This document shows, one piece after another, positions 7,264 to 12,786 of a stretch of DNA of 21,562 bases. Location: the NCBI GenBank assembly GCA_031549165.1, contig JAVBQE010000054.1:1-21562 (forward strand). The letters run 5' to 3'. The position numbers were made by a program, and so were the translations under genes. The notes below the pieces were generated by a model, which did no database searches, was not told where the DNA came from, and worked only from the letters and a program-made list of their open reading frames with translations. Position 1 is the stretch's first letter, and each line of letters begins with the position of its first letter. This DNA comes from Parelusimicrobium sp031549165 (GTDB lineage: Bacteria > Elusimicrobiota > Elusimicrobia > Elusimicrobiales > Elusimicrobiaceae).

Positions 7264-8388
7264 ATGGAGCAAGATAAAGAAATCAAAATTTTAGTAGTTG
7301 ACGACGATACCAACTTAAGAGAAACCTTAAGCGACCTTCTGGAAATGGAAGGCTACAAGGTGTACCAAGCGGCCAACGGGGCAGAGTGTTTGGATGCGGT
7401 GTCGCAGGAGTTTTTTAATATTATTTTAATGGACTATAATTTGCCCGACGAAACGGGCGTTAATTTAATTAAAAAAATCCGCTCTTTTAACTCGGAAACA
7501 CAGATTATTATGGTCACCGCATATGCGTCTTTAAACGCCATGATAAAGGCAATGCACGAGGCGGTGTATGACTTTTTGATTAAGCCTGTGGACTTTGACT
7601 ATTTAAAGCGCACTATCCGCCGCGCATTGGAAAAATATTATTTGGAGCAAAGCAACCGGGACCTTTTGCTCCAGCTTAAAGAAAGTAATGAAGGCCTTAA
7701 AAAATTAGACAACATGAAGTCCAAATTTTTCTCTATCGTGTCGCACGATTTGTCTAACTCACTTATGGGCCTTAAGATGAGTTTTGATATGCTTTACAAA
7801 AACTTATCTGCCGATGATGAACAGAGAAAAAAAATAGGCTTTATGCAGGAAAGCATAGACCAGATGTCGCATTTAATTAAAGACCTTGTGGACTGGGCCG
7901 CCATTGAAAAGGGTAAGCTGCGCATAAACCCGCAGCCGTTTAATTTAACGCAGACTGTCAAAAACATTGTTGAAATTTTTAAAGACAAAGCAAAAATAAG
8001 TAAAGGCATCCTCGTAACATTTGAAGGGGAAGATAATATAAATGTGACGGCAGATGAGAAGCGTGTAAAGCAGGTGCTTTCTAACTTGTTGGAAAACGCC
8101 GTGCGCCATACCCCCGAAAGCGGAAAAATAGAAGTAAAAATTAAAAAAACTGATGAAAAAAATGCTAGAGTATCCGTAAAAGATAACGGAGACGGCATAG
8201 CCGCCGAGAATGTAGGCAACCTTTTTGAAAGCTTCTCGCAGATAGGTGAGAAGGGTAAGGTGGGCCGTTTAGGTTTGGGCCTGTCAATTTCCAAAGAAAT
8301 TGTGCAGAACCACGGCGGGAAGATTTGGGCGGAGAGCGACGGCCTGGGCAAAGGCACGACATTCAATTTTATTTTGCCGATAAAGTAA
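7264..8388 (+). CDS. Soluble hybrid: receiver domain followed by histidine kinase
   Basis: A 374-residue cytoplasmic protein with a receiver domain in front of a kinase, the reverse of classical hybrid kinases. REC (about 8-122) has the acidic pocket Asp13-Asp15, phospho-acceptor Asp57 (Met-Asp-Tyr-Asn-Leu-Pro), Thr85 and Lys107. A short helical linker leads to HisKA with His161 (Val-Ser-His-Asp-Leu-Ser-Asn), and HATPase motifs follow: N-box Asn-Leu-Leu-Glu-Asn-Ala (274-279), G1 Asp-Asn-Gly-Asp-Gly (307-311) and G2 Gly-Leu-Gly-Leu (337-340). No membrane segment or sensor domain exists, so input probably arrives as phosphate on Asp57, most simply from the kinase encoded immediately upstream (TAA-ATG junction). 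Output may go to the response regulator downstream, separated by a 114-base gap that carries a repeat. The relay order is inference. Confidence 0.9.
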   Translation: MEQDKEIKILVVDDDTNLRETLSDLLEMEGYKVYQAANGAECLDAVSQEFFNIILMDYNLPDETGVNLIKKIRSFNSETQIIMVTAYASLNAMIKAMHEAVYDFLIKPVDFDYLKRTIRRALEKYYLEQSNRDLLLQLKESNEGLKKLDNMKSKFFSIVSHDLSNSLMGLKMSFDMLYKNLSADDEQRKKIGFMQESIDQMSHLIKDLVDWAAIEKGKLRINPQPFNLTQTVKNIVEIFKDKAKISKGILVTFEGEDNINVTADEKRVKQVLSNLLENAVRHTPESGKIEVKIKKTDEKNARVSVKDNGDGIAAENVGNLFESFSQIGEKGKVGRLGLGLSISKEIVQNHGGKIWAESDGLGKGTTFNFILPIK

Positions 8389-8398
8389 GTGTTTTTCT

Positions 8399-8472
8399 CT
8401 GTCACCCTGAGCGTAGCGAAGGGTCTTGTTGTAAGCATAAGAGTTTTCTGCTTTTGGCTTTAGAATGGGACA
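8399..8472. repeat. Palindromic intergenic repeat, family A, copy 1 (degenerate)
   Basis: The element begins CTGTCACCCTGA (8399-8410). Its first 36 bases match the copy at 18958 at 32 positions by eye. The right end (TAGAATGGGACA, 8461-8472) is a decayed inverted copy of the left end. It sits between the REC-kinase stop and the response-regulator SD, inside a presumed operon. Translated, this kind of repeat gives the 'HPERSEGS' peptide typical of false genes. Confidence 0.7.
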
Positions 8473-8502
8473 AAGAGTTTAATATCATACGGAGAGCGAG
8501 AG

Positions 8503-9180
8503 ATGAGCGAAAAAAAGAAAAAAGTTAAAGTGTTAATCGTAGACGACCAGACGCTTTTTAGAGAAGGTATAAAAGACGTTCTCACAGGCGAAAAGTGGCT
8601 TGACGTTGTGGGCGAAGGCAGCAACGGCGAAGAGGCCGTAGCGCTTGCCAAAAAACTTAAGCCCGACGTGATTTTGATGGACATCAAACTGCCCAAACTG
8701 GACGGCATTGCCGCTACAAAGCAGATCCGCGCCGCCAACCCGGACATTAACGTTTTAATGCTTTCCAGCTTTGAAGACGAGGCACACGTTTTGGAAGCCA
8801 TTCAGGCCGGCGCAAACGGCTATCTTTCCAAAATGCTTCCTGCGGCGGAATTATTAAATTCAATAAAAACTTTCACCAGCGAAGGTCTTATGATACCCCA
8901 GCAGTTGATGGGTAAACTATTGCACGGCCTTCGTAAAATGGGCGATACTGGCACACCCAGCCAGGCGGTGCTGACCAAAACCGAAATTAAGGTTATGGAC
9001 CTGCTCGGCAAAGGCAGAAGCAATAAAGAGCTGGCCAAAGAGCTCGGCTGCAGTGTTAAGACAATTAAGAACCATCTTAACAGCGCTTTCCACAAGCTTG
9101 GTGTAACAAGCAGAACGGAAGCCGTAGTTAAGGCGATAGAAAAGGGCCTGATTTCATCAGAGGACAGCAGCGCATATTAG
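8503..9180 (+). CDS. NarL/LuxR-family response regulator
   Basis: A 225-residue response regulator. The receiver domain (about 8-125) has acidic Asp14-Asp15, phospho-acceptor Asp60 (Leu-Met-Asp-Ile-Lys-Leu-Pro), Ser88 in the switch position and Lys110. After a linker, a LuxR-type helix-turn-helix spans about 155-215, with the family signature Leu-Thr-x-x-Glu-x-x-Val (157-164), a Ser-Asn-Lys-Glu-Leu-Ala (173-178) and the recognition helix Ser-Val-Lys-Thr-Ile-Lys-Asn-His (184-191). It is a DNA-binding transcription factor and the natural output of the two kinases upstream. A GGAGAG site lies 6 bases before the ATG. The next genes downstream are pilin-like, and a TTGTA-N6-TACAA dyad lies in the gap between (9267-9282), so these may be its targets; that link is inference. 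Confidence 0.92.
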   Translation: MSEKKKKVKVLIVDDQTLFREGIKDVLTGEKWLDVVGEGSNGEEAVALAKKLKPDVILMDIKLPKLDGIAATKQIRAANPDINVLMLSSFEDEAHVLEAIQAGANGYLSKMLPAAELLNSIKTFTSEGLMIPQQLMGKLLHGLRKMGDTGTPSQAVLTKTEIKVMDLLGKGRSNKELAKELGCSVKTIKNHLNSAFHKLGVTSRTEAVVKAIEKGLISSEDSSAY

Positions 9181-9210
9181 GCATGGCGCCGGCACCGCGC
9201 CACAAATTTA

Positions 9211-9253
9211 TTCCCTCTCCCTCTTAGGGGAGAGGGCAAGGGTGAGGGTGAAG
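9211..9253. repeat. C/G-skewed intergenic repeat with hairpin
   Basis: A block starting TTCCCTCTCC and ending in repeated GGGTGAGGGTG units. CCCTCTCC pairs with GGAGAGGG around a short loop. This resembles a 'CCCTCACCC...CCCTCTCCCC' motif common between genes in many bacteria. It lies in the 215-base gap before the small pilin-like gene. The rest of that gap holds two more GC hairpins (9184-9202 and 9283-9301) with no T-run after them, and a possible operator dyad at 9267-9282. Confidence 0.55.
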
Positions 9254-9266
9254 TACACACTATATG

Positions 9267-9282
9267 TTGTAAATCTGTACAA
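9267..9282. promoter_or_regulatory. Possible operator dyad TTGTA-N6-TACAA
   Basis: A perfect 5-base dyad with a 6-base centre lies 87 bases after the response-regulator stop and about 115 bases before the pilin-like gene. Size and symmetry fit a dimeric HTH regulator, but a 5-base half-site can arise by chance and I see no convincing promoter beside it. Confidence 0.25.
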
Positions 9283-9301
9283 GGCCCGGCCATACCGGGC
9301 C
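9283..9301. other. GC-rich hairpin in the gap after the response regulator
   Basis: GGCCCGG (9283-9289) pairs perfectly with CCGGGCC (9295-9301) around a 5-base loop. It is a stable stem but lacks a following T-run on either strand, so it is not a canonical terminator. It could be a pause or mRNA-processing site, or part of a larger repeat block with the neighbouring motif at 9211-9253. Confidence 0.45.
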
Positions 9302-9395
9302 GATAAGGAGTAAAAACCCAAAAACGCCCGCGCCCCCCAAAGGGGCAGCACAAGGGCACAAGGGCGCAAAGCCGTAAACTAAAAAAGCAAAACAA

Positions 9396-9575
9396 ATGCA
9401 AATAAAGAAGAGCAAAAACATTTTTAATAAATTAACAAACCGCTGTGGCCAAAACACGGTGGAGTTTTTGCTGATAATGGCATCGGTAGTTACGATGATA
9501 ACTGCGCTTTTTACTGCATTTCACAAAGATATAGTTGGCGTATTTTTTTATTTTATCGGCTCAATTATAAGCTAA
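9396..9575 (+). CDS. Small Flp-pilin-like protein (59 aa)
   Basis: A short gene read directly from the sequence. It encodes a basic N-terminus of 18 residues ending in Arg-Cys-Gly, then Gln19-Asn-Thr-Val-Glu23-Phe and a hydrophobic helix to about residue 42, a short polar break and a second hydrophobic stretch. Gly followed by Gln with Glu at mature position +5 is the hallmark of class III/Flp-type prepilins processed by a TadV-type peptidase, and about 60 residues is the usual size of Flp subunits. An in-frame stop just upstream (9375-9377) makes 9396 the only ATG start; the SD is weak. The next gene, TadG-like, starts 18 bases after its stop with a strong SD, and a TadE-like gene follows, all consistent with a Tad pilus locus. 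The Cys just before the cleavage site and the second hydrophobic stretch are unusual. Confidence 0.72.
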   Translation: MQIKKSKNIFNKLTNRCGQNTVEFLLIMASVVTMITALFTAFHKDIVGVFFYFIGSIIS

Positions 9576-9593
9576 AAAAGGAGGCCTAAAAAG

Positions 9594-10763
9594 ATGAAAA
9601 TATTTAGAAACTTCAATCTTCTTTTTAAAAAAAGCGTCCTCAACAAAAACGGACAGCTGGCGCTTCCCGCCGTCATGTGCGTGCCGATAGTGTTATTGTT
9701 GATTTATCTTCTGAAAGAAACCACAGATTTATCCGCAGAAAAAATCCACCACCAGTTCGCTCTGGATACGGCTACTTACACAGAATTATCCTTCCCCGTA
9801 GGCACATTAAACGGCTTCGCCTATATGAACGGCGCCATGCCTTTTGAGCTCTACCGCGAGGTTTTTACCGATCCGAAAGATGACTACAACAAAGTGCCCG
9901 GCAACGAGGCAAGAAATAATGGCGGCAAAGTAAGAATGATGTATGATTTTTTAGCAGAGTCCGGTGCATTCGTCGCGCCGGATGACCCGACTACTTTTGA
10001 TGACAGCAGACCCAGAGACGCAGATAAAAGATGGACTTTCCATTACCGCAAAGGAACCCGTGACGAGTGGGACAGCCCCAACCCCAAACAGCTTAAAAAA
10101 GAACCTAAACCTTTGATGATTAACAATGATAATCTAAGTAATGAAGAGTGGAAACTTGAAAGTATTTATGCTTCAAACGCTCTTCTGTTTTACATGGGTC
10201 TTGCTGGCATTATGGAAGAAATTGTTACCGGCCACCAGAAAATTTTAGACGATGTTAGAGACAAATCTGAGTTTTTTAGAAGGACATATTACTTTAACAC
10301 TTTAAAAGGCCGAGAGTCTGATGCCGGGCGTGAGGGCGCGCGCCAGGTTAAGAAGTTTAACAAAATAACCACTCTTCCCATGTATATTGAAGGGCAGTTA
10401 AGTTATTACTATGTTACAAGAAGCGATATACTTGCTAACGGCATTGTAACTCCCAGCTATGGTAATGCAAGGCGTGATATTAAATTGGACGAATTTTCAA
10501 AAAAGTTTGACATGATTAAAACAAAAGATAAAATTTTTCAGTTCGTTTACCTTGATAGATCCACCCAGAAAAAATTAAGAGACCTGCAAAAAGGCGCGCC
10601 GGTAGTGCAGTCTTTTGAAGCGCCCAAAAACTATTTTAACGTAGACATGAAAAAATACAAGCCCCGCGTAAAAGTGCGTGTACAGGTTATGTGCCCGGAC
10701 TCTAAGAATAACTGCGTCTGGCCTGACCCCACGCCTAACTATCAGGTAAGGCTCTTGCCATGA
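9594..10763 (+). CDS. TadG-like pseudopilin-type envelope protein
   Basis: A 389-residue protein with one N-terminal membrane helix (about 22-41) preceded by a basic stretch and an Asn-Gly20-Gln21 motif, followed by a large polar extracytoplasmic domain. The N-terminus (Gly-Gln-Leu-Ala-Leu-Pro-Ala-Val-Met) resembles the TadE/TadG-type leader. The rest carries no motif I can name, and there is no obvious von Willebrand A domain, which larger TadG proteins have. Two Cys near the C-terminus (in a Met-Cys-Pro-Asp-Ser ... Asn-Cys-Val-Trp context) could form a disulphide. A strong AAGGAGG site precedes the ATG by 9 bases. The stop overlaps the start of the TadE-like gene (ATGA), so the two are translationally coupled. 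It is likely a minor pilin or pilus-tip/anchor protein, by context. The call as TadG is moderate. Confidence 0.6.
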   Translation: MKIFRNFNLLFKKSVLNKNGQLALPAVMCVPIVLLLIYLLKETTDLSAEKIHHQFALDTATYTELSFPVGTLNGFAYMNGAMPFELYREVFTDPKDDYNKVPGNEARNNGGKVRMMYDFLAESGAFVAPDDPTTFDDSRPRDADKRWTFHYRKGTRDEWDSPNPKQLKKEPKPLMINNDNLSNEEWKLESIYASNALLFYMGLAGIMEEIVTGHQKILDDVRDKSEFFRRTYYFNTLKGRESDAGREGARQVKKFNKITTLPMYIEGQLSYYYVTRSDILANGIVTPSYGNARRDIKLDEFSKKFDMIKTKDKIFQFVYLDRSTQKKLRDLQKGAPVVQSFEAPKNYFNVDMKKYKPRVKVRVQVMCPDSKNNCVWPDPTPNYQVRLLP

Positions 10764-11353
10764 TTAATTTCAACCGTCTGCTTGCCAGAAGAGGCCAGGC
10801 CACCACGGAAATGGTGTTGCTGTTGCCGCTTTTTATAATGTTTATTCTGCTGGTTATCCGCATATTCAGCATTTTAGCGCTTAAACAAAAAATGGAAATA
10901 GCTTCACTCTACGCCGCGCGTCGGTGGCAGCTTGAGTCGCACGTAGACATAGCCTACGCCGCATGGGACAAAAATGTTCTCTACAAAAATATCAAAAAAG
11001 AAGTACAAAATTTTATAGGCCTTTCAAATCCTGCCGCGCGTAAATTTATGGACCTGAGTGACGTTGAATTAGGCGTGGAAAAACAAAAACAGTGGTGGAA
11101 GGTTACGGTGTCCGTGCACGTCAAGCCACCGCCTTTGGGCATTTTGTGTAAGTATGATAAAAATACCGTCTGCAAGGACCAACGCATAAGGCTAAAATGT
11201 TTTGAAGGTTACAAATATATCTGCGAAGGCGGCCGTCCCATGGCGATGTCCAAATTTGTAGGCCTTAAGCCGCGCCCGTACAAGGAGCGCTTGCCATCCA
11301 ACAAAAAAGGTGCTAAGGGCAACCAGAAAATCGGGAAGTCTCTTAAGAGGTAA
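10760..11353 (+). CDS. TadE-like minor pseudopilin
   Basis: A 197-residue protein with the TadE signature: Arg-Arg-Gly12-Gln-Ala-Thr-Thr-Glu17-Met-Val-Leu-Leu-Leu-Pro, that is, a prepilin-peptidase site with Glu at mature position +5, followed by a membrane helix to about residue 40. TadE-type pseudopilins are processed like Flp and are needed for Tad pilus assembly. The C-terminal domain contains four Cys (in Leu-Cys-Lys, Val-Cys-Lys, Lys-Cys-Phe and Ile-Cys-Glu contexts), which could form two disulphides outside the inner membrane, and it ends in a Lys-rich tail. It overlaps the TadG-like gene by 4 bases. It is the last gene before a long palindromic element, so it probably ends the transcript. 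Confidence 0.82.
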   Translation: MINFNRLLARRGQATTEMVLLLPLFIMFILLVIRIFSILALKQKMEIASLYAARRWQLESHVDIAYAAWDKNVLYKNIKKEVQNFIGLSNPAARKFMDLSDVELGVEKQKQWWKVTVSVHVKPPPLGILCKYDKNTVCKDQRIRLKCFEGYKYICEGGRPMAMSKFVGLKPRPYKERLPSNKKGAKGNQKIGKSLKR

Positions 11354-11407
11354 AGGTTGTACGGAGTTACTTTTATGGATGGCGGGCTGCTCCGCGCCCG
11401 CGTGGTT

Positions 11408-11511
11408 GGCTCTTCGGATTTTGCCCGATATTGCATTTTCTTTGCAGCGACAGCGTACTGGTGTACATTAGTCTGCAAAAAAATGCAATATCGGGCAAAA
11501 TCCTGTGAGCC
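11408..11511. repeat. Large palindromic element (about 40-base arms)
   Basis: GGCTC (11408-11412) plus a 32-base arm (11416-11447) is mirrored by a 31-base arm (11473-11503) plus GAGCC (11507-11511). The arms differ only by one inserted base in the T/A-run and a 3-base internal loop. The 25-base centre contains a small GTAC-TGGT-GTAC hairpin. It is flanked by more GC hairpins: GCGGGC/GCCCGC at 11382-11401 and GCCGCAC/GTGCGGC at about 11510-11535. It lies in the 383-base gap between the TadE-like gene and the unknown cluster; the rest of that gap holds the promoter and leader. Reading frames across it on both strands are by-products of the palindrome. It could be a MITE-like repeat or a strong bidirectional transcription stop. 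Confidence 0.8.
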
Positions 11512-11601
11512 GCACTTGCTTCGCTGCGTGCGGCGCTCGCTTCGCTCGCGCAACTTTATAACGGCATTGGTATTTTTGCCTATTGGGACATTTTTTAGGC
11601 C

Positions 11602-11630
11602 TTGACAATAGAGTAGATAATCATTACACT
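11602..11630 (+). promoter_or_regulatory. Promoter of the unknown three-gene cluster
   Basis: A perfect -35 TTGACA (11602-11607), a 17-base spacer and -10 TACACT (11625-11630, four of six consensus bases) form a good sigma-70 promoter. The predicted transcript start is near 11637, giving a leader of about 100 bases before the ATG at 11737. Confidence 0.7.
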
Positions 11631-11639
11631 ATGATTATC
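11616..11639. promoter_or_regulatory. Operator-like dyad flanking the -10 box (Fur-family-like half-sites)
   Basis: GATAATCAT (11616-11624) and ATGATTATC (11631-11639) are perfect inverted 9-base half-sites, and the six bases between them are exactly the -10 box. The half-sites share GATAAT/ATTATC with classical Fur boxes, but the central spacing differs from the canonical box, so the regulator is uncertain. A protein bound here would block RNA polymerase. Confidence 0.5.
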
Positions 11640-11662
11640 AATAAGACGGCTCTATGTTTGAG

Positions 11663-11682
11663 CGGATATTTTTTAATATCCG
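11663..11682 (+). promoter_or_regulatory. Hairpin in the 5' leader of the unknown cluster
   Basis: CGGATATT (11663-11670) and AATATCCG (11675-11682) pair perfectly around a TTTT loop, some 26 bases after the predicted transcript start. There is no T-run after it, so it is not a terminator. It may stabilise the message or be part of a larger leader structure; I recognise no known riboswitch. Confidence 0.5.
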
Positions 11683-11736
11683 GATCATCAGGGGCAAAGT
11701 TTTTTATATGTAACAGAGTTTTAGAGGGTTAACTAT

Positions 11737-12756
11737 ATGTCAGTAATAATAAAAAAGTTTAAAAATATAAATAACATGGACAAGAAAAGCGCCTATACAT
11801 GGGGTGCTTGTATCATAGTATTCTTCCTAGTTGCGTCTACGCTTTTATCTCTGGTAAGCGGCGGGGATGATACTAAAGACAATTTTAACATGTTAAAAGC
11901 CAAAGGGTATGACCTTGCGGCCATGCCCTTTGCCAGCGATTTGGCCGAGCAAGAACTTCTCAACGGCCCTTATTCTGATATAGCTGCCAACCCAGTACAG
12001 AGTACACTTTTCAGCGCCGCTGAAAAAGAAGAGAGACAGGAAGAGGACGCAGCTGGTTTATCCGACACAGAGCCTCCAGATGAAGAATATGCCCAGGCTG
12101 AAACAGAGAAACAGTTTGAAGAAGAAAGAAGAGCCGCCTACTCTTCCGGCTATGAAAGACAGAGAACGGAAATTAACGCATTTTCCGGCGGTGGTTCTAT
12201 GGCGCAGGGGCCCAGCGGTTTTAGCGGCGGAACAAGCGCGTGGTCTGCTTCCGGCGGAAATGACGGCGGAGGCAGCAGAAAAGGCGGCTATTCCACAGGA
12301 GCCGACGCAAGGCTTGCGGAAAAACTTAGAGTGGGGCGCGCGGGCTCTGGGCTACTTAATGTAGCACAGGCAACAAAAGATGCCAAAAAAGGCGATCTAG
12401 ACACAGCTTTAAGCGGATTTACCGGCGGAGATAAGAAATCAGCAGATTTAAGCCGTGAAAAAAATGACGCTGCGCCTCCTGCCGTGGAGGAACCTAAGAT
12501 GGGGGAACCTCCTTCAGCTAAAGAGGCAGACGAGGCTGCTGACAAAGCTGATGAAAACCCTGATAAGAAAGACCCTTCATGCGAGTGCTCCGGCAGAAAT
12601 TCCGGAAAAGGAATGTGTTTAGTTACAGGTCTTATTGCTCCCATGGCCATAGGTATCGCAGGTGCTTATATGGGCCCTGCCGGCGCAGCGATAGCGCCTA
12701 AAGTTTCTGAGGTGGTAAGCTCATATGGTAAGCCAGGCGCAGACGGGAAATGCTAA
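11737..12756 (+). CDS. Membrane-anchored low-complexity protein, unknown (cluster gene 1)
   Basis: I do not recognise this 339-residue protein. Visible parts are a basic N-terminus, one membrane helix (about 21-41), an acidic segment rich in Glu (about 95-132), a Gly/Ser-rich stretch (about 149-189), a Lys/Ala/Glu/Pro-rich disordered part (about 210-280) and a C-terminal hydrophobic segment (about 294-320). That segment is framed by cysteines: Cys282, Cys284, Cys294 and the very last residue, Cys339. The general plan (anchor, long flexible Gly-rich region, hydrophobic C-terminus) is shared with the next gene. SD AGAGGG is 8 bases before the ATG; a second in-frame ATG (11776) lacks that site. 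It has its own promoter with an operator-like dyad, and the stop is 30 bases before cluster gene 2. It is probably an envelope protein; function unknown. Confidence 0.72.
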   Translation: MSVIIKKFKNINNMDKKSAYTWGACIIVFFLVASTLLSLVSGGDDTKDNFNMLKAKGYDLAAMPFASDLAEQELLNGPYSDIAANPVQSTLFSAAEKEERQEEDAAGLSDTEPPDEEYAQAETEKQFEEERRAAYSSGYERQRTEINAFSGGGSMAQGPSGFSGGTSAWSASGGNDGGGSRKGGYSTGADARLAEKLRVGRAGSGLLNVAQATKDAKKGDLDTALSGFTGGDKKSADLSREKNDAAPPAVEEPKMGEPPSAKEADEAADKADENPDKKDPSCECSGRNSGKGMCLVTGLIAPMAIGIAGAYMGPAGAAIAPKVSEVVSSYGKPGADGKC

Positions 12757-12786
12757 CAGATTTAGTAAATTAGAGAGGTAAAATAT

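Noticed and set aside
7794..8438. 214-codon minus-strand frame
   Set aside because: It is fully antisense to the HATPase part of the REC-kinase, whose plus-strand frame has all expected motifs.
8325..8528. 67-codon frame containing a His-Pro-Glu-Arg-Ser-Glu-Gly-Ser peptide
   Set aside because: It overlaps the REC-kinase end and the family A repeat; this peptide is a typical false product of such repeats.
9184..9202. TGGCGC/GCGCCA hairpin after the response regulator as a terminator
   Set aside because: Short stem with no T-run after it; kept only as part of the hairpin-rich gap.
11209..11553. 114-codon minus-strand frame over the TadE end and palindrome
   Set aside because: Half of it is antisense to the TadE-like gene and half is repeat sequence; no start signal.
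11357..11605. 82-codon plus-strand frame across the palindrome
   Set aside because: It is translated from the inverted repeat and GC hairpins, has no good SD, and the opposite strand gives a similar peptide because of the palindrome.
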